The notes under the pieces were generated by a model. That model did no database searches. It saw only the letters and a list, made by a program, of their open reading frames with translations, and had not been told where the DNA came from. A program made the translations under genes and the position numbers. From Pseudomonas sp. ANT_H12B (lineage in GTDB: Bacteria > Pseudomonadota > Gammaproteobacteria > Pseudomonadales > Pseudomonadaceae), in the NCBI RefSeq assembly GCF_008369325.1, contig NZ_VOBI01000008.1, positions 62,001 through 126,000 on the forward strand: DNA of 64,000 nt, given 5' to 3'. Shown piece after piece: positions 18,042 through 26,691 of the stretch (positions are counted from its first letter, which is position 1; each line of letters starts with the position of its first letter).

Positions 18042-19423
18042 GACTCGACCTCCAGACCAAACGGCAGCGGTTTGATGGGGGCCTGAGCCCTGAGCCTGCC
18101 GATTTCGGACACGCAGCGCTGACTTTCGCAGGCAATGATCTCTGCGGCGGCAGCGCCACACATCCGTCCCTGACAGCGACCCATGCCAACCCGGCAATGC
18201 GCCTTGACCCGGTTGATCTCCCAATGGCCCTCGCGCACGACTTGGCGGATGTCGCCGGCACGCACTTCTTCGCAGCGGCAGATCATCAAGTCATTCGGGG
18301 CATCGGCGGCCCAGTGCTCGGGAAAGACGAAAGCCCGTTCCAGACCTTGGCGGAAGGTATCGATTCGTCCCAGCGCCTGCTCCAGTTGCGCACCACGTTG
18401 CGGCGGGATCAGGTAACCGATGTCTTCGAGCAACGCCAGAGCCGCGCGTTCGCCGGCCATTTCGGCCGCGTCGGCGCCCATGATGCCGGCGCCGTCGCCG
18501 GCCAGATAAACCTCGGCGACACTGCTACGACCGGCGCTGTCACGTTGCGGCAGCCAGGCGCGGTTGAGTGTGTTCCAGGCGAATTCACAGCCGAGCAGGT
18601 CGGCGAGTTGGGTTTCACTGCGCAGGCCGTGGGCGAAGGCGACGGCGTCGCAATCGAGTTGCTGCTCACCCTTTGAGTTGGACCAGTTCAGCGACTGCAC
18701 ACGTTGTTCGCCATTGATGCGCTTCAGGATTGCACCCTGATGCACCGGGATGCCGTGGGCGGTCAGCCAACTGCGGTAATAGATGCCTTTGGCCAGGGTG
18801 GCCGGTTGCGAGAGCAGGCCGGGCAGGGCGCGGGCCTGAGCGCTGAAGGGCGAGCTGTCGAGCACCGCGACCACTTTCGCACCGGCCTTGGCGTATTGGT
18901 AAGCCACCAGATACAGCAACGGCCCGCTGCCGGCGAACACCACGCGGTCACCGATGGCGCAGCCTTGAAACTTGAGGGCAATCTGCGCTGCGCCGAGGCT
19001 GTAAACCCCCGGAAGGGTCCAGCCTGGCACCGGCAGAATCCGGTCGGTGGCGCCCGTGGCGACGATCACGCGGGAGAACGCCAGCCGCGCGGCGCGACCT
19101 TCATGCAAGGTGTCGAGCGCACCGTCCTCGGCGTTCCATACCAATGTCTCGGGACGGTAATCGAGTTGCTCGCGCAGCGCGTCGATCGTGCGATGCAGCG
19201 CGTTGGCCTTGCCGGCTTCGAAGCCATACAGCTTGACCGGCGAGCGCTTGAAGTTCGCCGGTTGGCGACGATAAATCTGCCCGCCACCGCGAGCTGCTTC
19301 GTCCAGCAGGACCGGGCGAACGCCATGGGCGACCAGGGTTTGCGCGGCACGAATACCGGCCGGACCGGCACCGATGATGACCACCGAATTCATACGCTTT
19401 CTGCTGGTATGAAAGGTGTTCAT
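18038..19423 (-). CDS. FAD/NAD(P)-binding and BFD-type 2Fe-2S alpha subunit of the dehydrogenase
   Basis: 461 residues from ATG 19423, overlapping the gamma-subunit stop as ATGA. The N-terminal half is a pyridine-nucleotide disulfide-like flavoprotein (VVIIGAGPAGIRAAQTL, RVIVATGATDRILPVPGW, and a second GSGPLLYLVAYQ dinucleotide site). The C-terminal part has a BFD-like 2Fe-2S motif with cysteines in MICRCEEV and CRVGMGRCQGRMC. This matches the alpha subunits of octopine/nopaline oxidase (OoxA), hydrogen cyanide synthase (HcnB) and D-hydroxyproline dehydrogenase. It should accept electrons from the beta subunit. Cytoplasmic or membrane-associated. Confidence 0.88.
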   Translation of the reverse strand: MNTFHTSRKRMNSVVIIGAGPAGIRAAQTLVAHGVRPVLLDEAARGGGQIYRRQPANFKRSPVKLYGFEAGKANALHRTIDALREQLDYRPETLVWNAEDGALDTLHEGRAARLAFSRVIVATGATDRILPVPGWTLPGVYSLGAAQIALKFQGCAIGDRVVFAGSGPLLYLVAYQYAKAGAKVVAVLDSSPFSAQARALPGLLSQPATLAKGIYYRSWLTAHGIPVHQGAILKRINGEQRVQSLNWSNSKGEQQLDCDAVAFAHGLRSETQLADLLGCEFAWNTLNRAWLPQRDSAGRSSVAEVYLAGDGAGIMGADAAEMAGERAALALLEDIGYLIPPQRGAQLEQALGRIDTFRQGLERAFVFPEHWAADAPNDLMICRCEEVRAGDIRQVVREGHWEINRVKAHCRVGMGRCQGRMCGAAAAEIIACESQRCVSEIGRLRAQAPIKPLPFGLEVES

Positions 19424-19710
19424 AGGGAGCGTCCCGGTTCGCGGCTGATCTGCTGCCCGTCTTCGAGCAACGTCGAGCAGGCGCGCACGCGTCGGCCATC
19501 GCCCAGTCGAACCCAGCAGTCCTGACACGCACCCATCATGCAAAAACCGGCGCGGGGTTCGGCGCTGAAGTCGCTGCCGCGCAAGTGTTCGCTGCAGGTC
19601 AGCACCGCCGTCAGCAAGGTGTCGCCGAGCAGACCGGTGGCCGGTTTGCCGTCGAGGGTAAAGTCCAGGGCCGTGCGGTCGCCTTCGGCCAGTCGTTTCA
19701 GCAGAGCCAT
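19420..19710 (-). CDS. 2Fe-2S gamma subunit of the dehydrogenase
   Basis: 96 residues, the usual size for the small ferredoxin-like subunit of three-part amine/opine dehydrogenases (HcnA, OoxG-like). Conserved cysteines lie in LTCSEH, RAGFCMMGACQDCWV and RACST, giving the plant-ferredoxin-type pattern. It sits between the inner permease gene (7 bases away) and the alpha subunit (ATGA overlap), so translation is likely coupled. It would pass electrons from the flavoprotein subunits towards the respiratory chain. Confidence 0.87.
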   Translation of the reverse strand: MALLKRLAEGDRTALDFTLDGKPATGLLGDTLLTAVLTCSEHLRGSDFSAEPRAGFCMMGACQDCWVRLGDGRRVRACSTLLEDGQQISREPGRSL

Positions 19711-19717
19711 GGCGCCC

Positions 19718-20512
19718 TCATTGTTTGCCCACCAGAACCCGATCCAGGCCGTAAACCCGGTCGAGCAAAATCATCGTCAGCGCGGTCAGCCCAATCACCA
19801 GTGCCGATACCGCCGCCATCATCGGATCGATGGATTCGGTGGCGTACACGTACATGCGCACCGGCAAGGTTTGCGTGGCCGGCGAGGTGACGAAGATCGA
19901 CAACGTGACCTCGTCAAAACTGTTGATGAACGCCAGCAGCCATCCACCGGCAACCCCCGGCAGAATCATTGGCAACGTGATTTCCCGGAACAGCGTGAAG
20001 CGCCCGGCACCGAGCGATTGCGCTGCATGTTCGGCACTGCGATCAAGGCCGATGGCCGATGCCAACACCAGCCGCAGCACATACGGCGTGATCACCAGCA
20101 CGTGAGCGAAGATCAGCCAGGTGAAGCTGCCATTGACCCCCATCAGCGCAAACAAGCGCAGCAACGCAACACCCAGCACCAAGTGCGGAATGATGATCGG
20201 CGACAGGAACAGACCGTTGAGAAAGTCGCGTCCGGGGAACTCGAAGCGGGTGATCGCCAGCGCCGCCGGCACCGCAATCAGCGTCGCCAGACTGGCGGCG
20301 CAGAACGCCAGGATCAGGCTGTTGTAAAACGCATCGACAAAATCGGCGCGCTCGAACACCGCGCGGAACCAGCGCAGGGAAAACTCCGTGGTCGGCAAGC
20401 TCAGGGTGTTTTCCGGGGTGAAGGCCACGAGGCAGACCACCACCAGCGGCGCCAGCATGAACAGCACCACCAGGGTATGGAGCAGCAGGGCGAAAGGACC
20501 GTTCTTGGACAT
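19718..20512 (-). CDS. ABC importer permease, PotC-like
   Basis: 264 residues, about six membrane helices. The cytoplasmic EAA loop that docks on the ATPase reads EHAAQSLGAGRFTLFREITLPMILPG. It resembles the second permease of polyamine-type importers. It is preceded by the first permease with 6 bases between the genes and followed closely by the gamma subunit. Confidence 0.9.
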   Translation of the reverse strand: MSKNGPFALLLHTLVVLFMLAPLVVVCLVAFTPENTLSLPTTEFSLRWFRAVFERADFVDAFYNSLILAFCAASLATLIAVPAALAITRFEFPGRDFLNGLFLSPIIIPHLVLGVALLRLFALMGVNGSFTWLIFAHVLVITPYVLRLVLASAIGLDRSAEHAAQSLGAGRFTLFREITLPMILPGVAGGWLLAFINSFDEVTLSIFVTSPATQTLPVRMYVYATESIDPMMAAVSALVIGLTALTMILLDRVYGLDRVLVGKQ

Positions 20513-20518
20513 GTCGAG

Positions 20519-21388
20519 TTATCCCAATGACTTCTTGTAGCGGCCTTCGATCATCCGGTTCCACGACAGCATGATCAGCAGGTTGAGCAACAGCAGGGCC
20601 ACGGCGATGGCCGCGCCCATCGGCCAGTTGAGCTCCGACAGGTACTGGTCGTAGATCAGCGTGGCGACCATTTTTATCCGACGTCCGCCGAGCAGGCCGG
20701 GGATCGCGAAGGAGCTGGCCGCTAGGCCGAACACGATCAAGGTGCCGGAGAGCACGCCGGGCATGATTTGCGGTAGCACCACTTTGCGCATCACCGTGAG
20801 ATGGCTCGCACCCAGTGAAAGCGCGGCTTGTTCAGCGGCGGGGTCGAGTTTTTGCAACGAAGTCCAGACCGGAATAATCATGAACGGCAGCATCACGTGC
20901 ACCAGCGCAATCACCACCGCGAACGGCGTGTAGAGCAACTTTATCGGCGAGCCGCCGAACGCTTGCAGGGTCTGGTTGACCAGGCCCTCGGCACCCAGCA
21001 ACAGGCTCCAGCCGAAGGCGCGCACCACCACCGAAATCAGCAACGGTGTGAGGATCAGAATCAGGAAAATCGAACGCCACGGCGCGCCCATGCGGCTGAG
21101 GATGTAGGCCTCGGGCACGCCGATCACCACACAAAGGAGGGTGGTTAGCGCGCTGATCCACATCGTGCGCAGAAAGATTTCGTAGAAGTACGGGTCGCCC
21201 AGCAGGCTGCTGTAGTGATCGAGGGTGTAGGCGTCGCCGTTGATCCCCGAGCTGTAGTCGAAGACGTTGAACGACAGCACCAGCGTCAGGCCCAGCGGGA
21301 TGACCAGCAAGCCGAGGTACAAGGCCAGGGCCGGTGCCGACAGCCAATAACCCTGGCGGCCCTGACGGATGGAGACGAGCGTACTCAT
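20519..21388 (-). CDS. ABC importer permease, PotB-like
   Basis: 289 residues with an N-terminal helix (LSAPALALYLGLLVIPLGLTL minus one residue at the edges) and about six membrane segments overall. The EAA loop is EQAALSLGASHLTVMRKVVL. Its ATG overlaps the stop of the ATPase gene as ATGA at 21385-21388, so the ATPase and permease are translationally coupled. Pairs with the PotC-like permease to form the membrane channel. Confidence 0.9.
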   Translation of the reverse strand: MSTLVSIRQGRQGYWLSAPALALYLGLLVIPLGLTLVLSFNVFDYSSGINGDAYTLDHYSSLLGDPYFYEIFLRTMWISALTTLLCVVIGVPEAYILSRMGAPWRSIFLILILTPLLISVVVRAFGWSLLLGAEGLVNQTLQAFGGSPIKLLYTPFAVVIALVHVMLPFMIIPVWTSLQKLDPAAEQAALSLGASHLTVMRKVVLPQIMPGVLSGTLIVFGLAASSFAIPGLLGGRRIKMVATLIYDQYLSELNWPMGAAIAVALLLLNLLIMLSWNRMIEGRYKKSLG

Positions 21389-22404
21389 GCCGACACCTCG
21401 TCGACACTCAGCACCCGCAACAGCGCCGCGTCCCAGTCCAGGCCAACAGCGGTGCCTTCAGTCATCGGCGCCGAGCCATCGTTGCGGCGCACCACGCTGA
21501 GTTCGCCCAGGGTCGTCGATATGCCATACAGCCACTGGCTGCCGAGAAAGAAGCGGCTGACGATTTTGCCTTGCAGGCGGCCCTGACCTTTCTCCCGCAG
21601 ATCGATTTTTTCCGGGCGCAGACTGAGGGTCAGTTCACCGCCGCTGCTTACCTGGACAACACCGGCGTTGTCATGCTCGCCGGGCAACAGATTGGCCTTG
21701 CCGACGAACCCGGAAATGAACTCGGTGCGCGGGTGTTCGTAGAGGGTGTAAGGGGCGTCGATCTGAGTGATGCGCCCGGCCTGCATCACCACCACGCGGT
21801 CGCTGATGGACAGCGCTTCGGACTGGTCGTGGGTAACCATCAGCGTGGTGATTCCGACTTCGCGCTGGATGCGGCGGATTTCGAACTGCATCTCTTCGCG
21901 CAGGTTGGCGTCGAGGTTGGACAGCGGTTCGTCGAGCAGCAGCACTGGCGGCTCGATCACCAGCGCCCTGGCCAGCGCGACACGCTGGCGCTGACCGCCG
22001 GACAATTCCCGTGGATACCGCTCGGCATGCTGGTTCAGCCGCACCAGTTTCAGCACCCGGTCCACCCGTTGCTGCAACTCGCCGCTGGCCACTTTGCGCA
22101 TGCGCAGGCCGAAAGCGACGTTGTCTTTGACGGTCATGTGCGGGAACAGCGCGTAACTCTGGAACACCACGCCCAGACCACGGCTGGCGGGTTTGGCGTG
22201 GGTGATGTCGCGGCCGTCCAGCACAATGCGTCCGCTGCTGACTTCGACGAAGCCGGCGATCATTTGCAGGGTGGTGGTTTTGCCGCAGCCGGAGGGGCCG
22301 AGCAAGGAGACGAATTCACCTTTTTCGACCGAGAGGTTGGTGGCAACGACCGCGTCGATCTCGCCGTAACGTTTGCCAAGTCCTTCAAGTTGCACAAAAG
22401 CCAT
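21385..22404 (-). CDS. ABC importer ATPase, PotA-like
   Basis: 339 residues. Walker A GPSGCGKT (36-43), Q-loop VVFQSYALFPHMTV, signature LSGGQRQRVALARAL (134-148), Walker B VLLLDEP (154-160) and H-loop VTHDQSEAL are intact. A C-terminal TOBE-like regulatory region follows from about residue 235. This is the first gene of the operon ATPase-permease-permease-gamma-alpha-beta-binding protein, divergent from the IclR gene. It powers import of the unknown substrate. Confidence 0.92.
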   Translation of the reverse strand: MAFVQLEGLGKRYGEIDAVVATNLSVEKGEFVSLLGPSGCGKTTTLQMIAGFVEVSSGRIVLDGRDITHAKPASRGLGVVFQSYALFPHMTVKDNVAFGLRMRKVASGELQQRVDRVLKLVRLNQHAERYPRELSGGQRQRVALARALVIEPPVLLLDEPLSNLDANLREEMQFEIRRIQREVGITTLMVTHDQSEALSISDRVVVMQAGRITQIDAPYTLYEHPRTEFISGFVGKANLLPGEHDNAGVVQVSSGGELTLSLRPEKIDLREKGQGRLQGKIVSRFFLGSQWLYGISTTLGELSVVRRNDGSAPMTEGTAVGLDWDAALLRVLSVDEVSA

Positions 22405-22647
22405 AACTGCGCTCCACCTGAGATTGTTATGCGCGGCCTGAGGTCGCGCTTTTTTGTATGGGCAGATACGAAAGATGTTGCGGGGTGCGTTGGCGCTCGA
22501 CTTGAGTCGGCTGCCGCTGTTGTTCGAATCGCCCCTGTATGGACGCAGAGTAGGACGAAGAATAGGATGGGCTCAATGGCCTATTTCACTGAAGCGATGA
22601 CTATTTTAAGTTTCATTCGGTGAGTAAATTAATTTTCGAGAAACAAC

Positions 22648-23484
22648 ATGTCTGATTCCATTGAGCGGAATAAAAATAAAAATGAGGTCGGTGTGGGTGC
22701 CGTCTCAAGGCTGTTTGCGGTGTTGCGCAGTCTGGGGGACACCGTCGAGGGCGGGGAGCGCGTGACGCAACTGGCCCAGCGCATCGGATTGTCGCAACCG
22801 ACAACGCACCGGTTGCTGCGCAGCTTGATGGACGAGGGCATGGTCGAGCAGGACGCGCGCAGCAAACGCTATCGCCTGAGCCTGGAGTTTTTTGCCTTGG
22901 CGGCTCGCGCCGGGAACACCGGAAACCTGCGCGAACTAGTGCGGCCGTCATTGCTGCGGTTGTCGGCGTCGTTGGGGGATTCGTTGTTTTTGCTGGCGCG
23001 CAGTGGCTTTGATGCGATTTGCCTGGACCGCAGTGAAGGCCCGTTTCCGATCCGCACCTTTACCGGTGACATCGGTGGGCGGGTGGCGCTTGGGGTGGGG
23101 CAGGGCAGCCTGGCGATTCTGGCGTTTCTGCCCGAAGAGGAGCGCGATACGGTGATTCACTACAACCTGCCGCGATTGAAGGATTTCCACCTGTATGACG
23201 AGGTGTTCCTGCGTTCGGAAGTCGAGAATGTGCGCAAGCTTGGTTTCGCCGGACGCAACACCGGTGTGCTGCAGGGAATGGCCGGGGTGGCCGTGCCGAT
23301 TCTGGACCGTGAAGGGCGGGCCGTGGCGGCGTTGAGTGTGGCGACCGTGAGTGATCGGCTGGGGCCGGATCGCCTGCCGACGGTGGTGGAAATGCTCAAG
23401 CGCGAAGCCGCGTTGATCGGGCCGCGGATCAATCCGTTTGATCCGCTGCTGCGCAGGCCTTCGCAAGTCTTCGGGCAAGGCTGA
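22648..23484 (+). CDS. IclR-family regulator of the importer/dehydrogenase operon
   Basis: 278 residues. An N-terminal winged HTH (VGAVSRLFAVLRSL, then VTQLAQRIGLSQPTTHRLLRSLM) is followed by the IclR effector domain with GGRVALGVGQGSLAILAFLP and GMAGVAVPILDREGRAVAALS. It is divergent from the operon across 243 bases. That gap contains a CGACT-TG-AGTCG palindrome at about 22499-22510 and two TTTCA-containing half-sites near 22584-22616, none strong enough to name as the operator. Probably a repressor or activator responding to the imported compound. Confidence 0.9.
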   Translation: MSDSIERNKNKNEVGVGAVSRLFAVLRSLGDTVEGGERVTQLAQRIGLSQPTTHRLLRSLMDEGMVEQDARSKRYRLSLEFFALAARAGNTGNLRELVRPSLLRLSASLGDSLFLLARSGFDAICLDRSEGPFPIRTFTGDIGGRVALGVGQGSLAILAFLPEEERDTVIHYNLPRLKDFHLYDEVFLRSEVENVRKLGFAGRNTGVLQGMAGVAVPILDREGRAVAALSVATVSDRLGPDRLPTVVEMLKREAALIGPRINPFDPLLRRPSQVFGQG

Positions 23485-23510
23485 GCACAATCCACAAATG
23501 TTCGCCGAGC

Positions 23511-23608
23511 CCCCTGTGGGAGCGAGCCTGCTCGCGAAGACGCCGGTACATCCAACATTGATGTCGGCTGACCCACCGCTTTCGCGAGCAGGCTCGCTCC
23601 CACAGGGG
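23511..23608. repeat. REPIN with 28-bp perfect arms
   Basis: The left arm (23511-23538) begins CCCCTGTGGGAGCGAGCCTG and its exact reverse complement fills 23581-23608. The loop is about 42 bases. It lies between the convergent IclR and anti-sigma genes and probably works as a bidirectional terminator as well. Confidence 0.92.
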
Positions 23609-23621
23609 ATTGGCGGTGTGA

Positions 23622-24374
23622 TCAGAACTGCACGGTTTGCTTGAGCATCTGCGCCGCCGGCGTATCGCTCGGGCTGACCATCGCGTAGTTGTAGCCGCCC
23701 CCCGACCAGTACTCAGCCTGCAACTCGCCATCGCTGCGACTGCCCCTGGGCAACAGGAAGTTTTTCGGCCCTGGAGGACGGACGTAGAAGCTGACCTTAT
23801 GCCCGTTCTGATCCTCGTAGACCACCATCGCCGCCGGCCCCTGTTCGGTACTGAGCAAGCGCCCGCTGACCGGTTTGAAACCTGCACCCGAAAGATCAGG
23901 CAGGCGATTGGCTTGGGTGAAATAACGGTCGAGCCAACCCTGCATGCCACCGTCATCGCTGACCTTGTAATCGGCCGGCAGGATGCCTTGCTGGGCAATC
24001 AGGCGATAGGCCTGCAAGGCATCGGTCATCGGCAGTGGGGCACTGACGAGCGTCATCTCCCGCGCCTGCCAACCGCTGAATCCGCCGACGCTGACGGCGA
24101 TCAGCAACACGGCGGCGCTGGCCAGGTGGCGGCGAGATTGTCGTTTGAGGCGTTGGCGAATCAGCGCCGGGTCGAGGTCGGGGTTGGCTGACTGCTGCAG
24201 GGCACCGCTCAGCGCCGCGCGCAGTTGCTGGGCGTCCTGTTGCCAGGCGCGCACTTGTGCAGAAACTTCAGCGTTACTTGCCAGAAAAGTCTCCACCAGA
24301 CGTCGGTCGGCATCGCTGAGTTGATGGTCGACGTAGGCGTGCAGGTCACGCTCGCTTGGGGGCATGCTGATCAT
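23622..24374 (-). CDS. Anti-sigma factor, membrane-bound
   Basis: 250 residues, start ATG overlapping the sigma-gene stop (ATGA). N-terminal cytoplasmic helix bundle of the anti-sigma type (SERDLHAYVDHQLSDADRRLVETFL), a single membrane segment at about 84-102 (LASAAVLLIAVSVGGFSGW) and a periplasmic domain of about 145 residues with YFTQANRLPDLSGAGFKPVSGR and GYNYAMVSPSD. The zinc-binding H-x3-C-x2-C pattern is absent, so redox sensing by cysteine zinc release is unlikely. It should hold the ECF factor inactive until a periplasmic or envelope signal is sensed. Same family as the regulators found next to catalase-like genes in other pseudomonads. Confidence 0.88.
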   Translation of the reverse strand: MISMPPSERDLHAYVDHQLSDADRRLVETFLASNAEVSAQVRAWQQDAQQLRAALSGALQQSANPDLDPALIRQRLKRQSRRHLASAAVLLIAVSVGGFSGWQAREMTLVSAPLPMTDALQAYRLIAQQGILPADYKVSDDGGMQGWLDRYFTQANRLPDLSGAGFKPVSGRLLSTEQGPAAMVVYEDQNGHKVSFYVRPPGPKNFLLPRGSRSDGELQAEYWSGGGYNYAMVSPSDTPAAQMLKQTVQF

Positions 24375-24877
24375 TTGAGTCTCCGCAGAGAAGGGCCGGT
24401 GATTTCGCCATCGCTCAGTTGGCGCAAGGCCTGGCGGGCGCGGGACAGGCGAGACATCACGGTGCCGGTGGGCACGTCGAGAATTTCTGCGACCTCTTTG
24501 TAACTCAAGCCTTCCACCGACACCCAGAGCAGCAGTGCACGTTGTTCGGTGGTGAGCTGATCGAAGGCTTTGAGGGTCGATTGGGCAATCACGGTGCGCT
24601 CCACCGACGGCTGTGTGTCGTCACGCCCGGTAAAGAACTCGAGCATCCGCGCATAACGCCGGGAACGCCGATGAGCATCGAGGAACTGCCGATACAAAAT
24701 CGAAAACAGCCAGGCGCGCAAGTCACCCTCGGGGCGTTTGTCACCCCAACTCGACAGCGCACGCTCAAGGCTGGCCTGCACCAGATCGTCAGCGCTGCTG
24801 GGATTGCGCGTCAGCGAAACGGCGAAACGTCGCAATCTGGGAATGATTTCTCTCAGTTGTTCGTCGATATCGTTCAT
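24371..24877 (-). CDS. ECF sigma-70 factor
   Basis: 168 residues from ATG 24877; a GTG at 24895 would add six residues but lies very close to the predicted transcript start. Region 2 is NPSSADDLVQASLERALSS with RAWLFSILYRQFLDAHRR, region 4 LTTEQRALLLWVSVEGLSYKE then VAEILDVPTGTVMSRLSRAR. It directs polymerase to GGAATA-N15-CGTC promoters, one reading back into its own gene and one into the catalase gene, so it is autoregulated. It is cotranscribed with its anti-sigma factor. Confidence 0.92.
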   Translation of the reverse strand: MNDIDEQLREIIPRLRRFAVSLTRNPSSADDLVQASLERALSSWGDKRPEGDLRAWLFSILYRQFLDAHRRSRRYARMLEFFTGRDDTQPSVERTVIAQSTLKAFDQLTTEQRALLLWVSVEGLSYKEVAEILDVPTGTVMSRLSRARQALRQLSDGEITGPSLRRLK

Positions 24878-24913
24878 GAAGTTCCGACTAGTCACTACGC
24901 TGTGGACTAGGAA

Positions 24914-24938
24914 GACGCCCGGTATTCGAGGTTATTCC
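24914..24938 (-). promoter_or_regulatory. ECF promoter for the sigma/anti-sigma operon
   Basis: On the minus strand GGAATA (24938-24933), 15 bases, CGTC (24917-24914). Start of transcription is expected a few bases further on, about 30 bases before ATG 24877. The elements and spacing are identical to the divergent promoter at 24967-24991. Confidence 0.75.
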
Positions 24939-24966
24939 ACGCCCGGAAAAATAAACACCGCACGAT

Positions 24967-24991
24967 GGAATAAACCCTCGTGAGGTACGTC
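24967..24991 (+). promoter_or_regulatory. ECF promoter for the catalase/b561 operon
   Basis: GGAATA (24967-24972), 15 bases, CGTC (24988-24991), with transcription expected near 24998, about 38 bases before ATG 25036. It is a mirror of the promoter at 24914-24938, so the sigma factor most probably controls both directions. Confidence 0.75.
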
Positions 24992-25035
24992 TGCTTGATT
25001 CTTCTCACTTGTGGCCGATGGCCCTGGAGTCATTC

Positions 25036-26121
25036 ATGGTAGATCGCTCATCACCGCCAACCCGGCCACCGCTGAATACCGCGGGCCTGACCTTGCGCCT
25101 GGCCGGCATTGCCGCAGTGGTCGCAGCCCTCGCCGGGGCTTTTGCCTACGTCAATGGCACACTCGACCCACAGCGTCTGACGCCGAAAAAGCTGATCAAT
25201 GTGCTGGAGACCAACAACGGCGTGCACCCGGGTTTCCGTCGTAATCACTCCAAAGGTGTCTGCGTGATCGGGCATTTCGAGAGCAGCGGCGAGGCTCGGA
25301 GCTATTCCACCGCTCAGGTATTCAACGAGGCGCGGACCCCGGTAGTCGGACGTTTCGCACTGCCTGCGGGCAATCCTTACGCGCCCGACAGCAGCGTACC
25401 GATTCGCAGCCTGGCGCTGCGTTTCACCCAGGCCAACGGTCAGCAATGGCGCACCGGGATGAATAGCATGCCGGTGTTCCCGGTGGGCACGCCTGAAGCG
25501 TTCTATCAATTGCAACAAGCCCAGTCACCGGATCCGGCCACCGGCAAACCGAACCCTGCGGCCGTTCCTGCATTCTTCGGTTCCCATCCGGAAGCCGCGC
25601 CTTTTCTGGCCTGGGTCAAAACAGCCAAACCGTCGGCCAGTTACGTGACGGAGACCTACAACAGCGTCAATGCGTTTTACCTGGTGAACGCGGCCGGTCA
25701 ACGGCAGGCGGTGCGCTGGAGCATGGTGCCGGTGGCGCAGGACGCGGCAGGTGCGACGGCGCCTGAGGGCGGCGATTTCCTGGAGAAGGACTTGGTTCAG
25801 CGAATTTCTGCGGGGCCGTTGCGTTGGCAGTTGAACATCACTCTGGCCAACCCCGGTGATCAGGTCAACGACGCCAGCAAGGCCTGGCCCGACGGCCGCA
25901 AGGTGCTGAATGCCGGCACCCTGGTGCTCGAAAGCACTCAGCCACAACTCAATGGCGAATGCCGTGACATCAACTACGACCCGCTGGTATTGCCCGCTGG
26001 TATAGAAGGTTCCGACGATCCGCTGCTCGCCGCTCGTTCAGCCGGTTACGCCAAATCCTACTTGCGTCGCACCAGCGAAGTCAGCCAGTTGCCTGCCGCT
26101 AAACAGGAGGCTCAACAATGA
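25036..26121 (+). CDS. Catalase-family heme peroxidase, membrane-anchored (SrpA-like)
   Basis: 361 residues from ATG 25036, preceded by TGGAG; earlier in-frame TTG and ATG codons lack such a site. An N-terminal hydrophobic segment (LRLAGIAAVVAALAGAFAYV) should anchor or export it. The catalase core is reduced: distal histidine in RRNHSKGVCVIG, then FNEARTPVVGRFALP and SLALRF, and a likely proximal tyrosine in AARSAGYAKSYLRRT. Small catalase-related proteins like this act as peroxidases, with electrons from a partner. The next gene, a cytochrome b561, overlaps by ATGA and is the obvious electron donor. Confidence 0.88.
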   Translation: MVDRSSPPTRPPLNTAGLTLRLAGIAAVVAALAGAFAYVNGTLDPQRLTPKKLINVLETNNGVHPGFRRNHSKGVCVIGHFESSGEARSYSTAQVFNEARTPVVGRFALPAGNPYAPDSSVPIRSLALRFTQANGQQWRTGMNSMPVFPVGTPEAFYQLQQAQSPDPATGKPNPAAVPAFFGSHPEAAPFLAWVKTAKPSASYVTETYNSVNAFYLVNAAGQRQAVRWSMVPVAQDAAGATAPEGGDFLEKDLVQRISAGPLRWQLNITLANPGDQVNDASKAWPDGRKVLNAGTLVLESTQPQLNGECRDINYDPLVLPAGIEGSDDPLLAARSAGYAKSYLRRTSEVSQLPAAKQEAQQ

Positions 26122-26663
26122 GCACTCAACCGAGTCATTTCGCACCTCTGGCGCGGCTGCTGCACTGGCTGATGGCGCTGATGATCATTGCGATGCTGTT
26201 TATCGGCGCGGGCATGGCCGCCTCGGTGTCCGAGCGCCATGAGTGGCTGATCCATCTGCACAAACCCTTGGGCGTTGCCATTCTGCTGCTGGTGATCGTG
26301 CGCCTGGGTGTGCGGTTTTCTACCCGGCAACCACCCCTGCCGGCGGACCTGCCGGGTTGGCAAGCGCTGGCGGCCAAGGCGTCGCATGTCCTGCTGTACG
26401 CGCTGATGCTGATTTTGCCGCTGCTGGGCTGGGCGATGATTTCGGCGGCGGGCGACCCGGTGATGCTCAGCAGCTCGTTGCAGTTGCCGTCGATTTTGTC
26501 GGCCAATGCGCAGATGTTTGCGTTCCTGCGCAAGGCTCACGGGTATTTGGCGTATCTGCTTTTCCTGACCGTACTGCTGCATTTAGCTGCGGCGTTGTTT
26601 CACGGCTGGGTGCGTCGCGATGGGGTGTTGCAGAGCATGCTGTTTGGTAAGGATCGAGGTTGA
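26118..26663 (+). CDS. Cytochrome b561, electron donor to the catalase-peroxidase
   Basis: 181 residues, four membrane helices. Candidate heme histidines include H16 (RLLHWLM), H46 and H48 (LIHLHKPLG), one in AKASHVLL, one in RKAHGYL and one in VLLHLAAALFH. Its start overlaps the catalase stop (ATGA), and the pair recurs in other Proteobacteria, which suggests electrons pass from quinol through b561 to the periplasmic heme peroxidase. It belongs to the ECF-controlled divergon. Confidence 0.9.
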   Translation: MSTQPSHFAPLARLLHWLMALMIIAMLFIGAGMAASVSERHEWLIHLHKPLGVAILLLVIVRLGVRFSTRQPPLPADLPGWQALAAKASHVLLYALMLILPLLGWAMISAAGDPVMLSSSLQLPSILSANAQMFAFLRKAHGYLAYLLFLTVLLHLAAALFHGWVRRDGVLQSMLFGKDRG

Positions 26664-26691
26664 TCCCCTGTTGCCAGCAGTGCGTTCGCGT

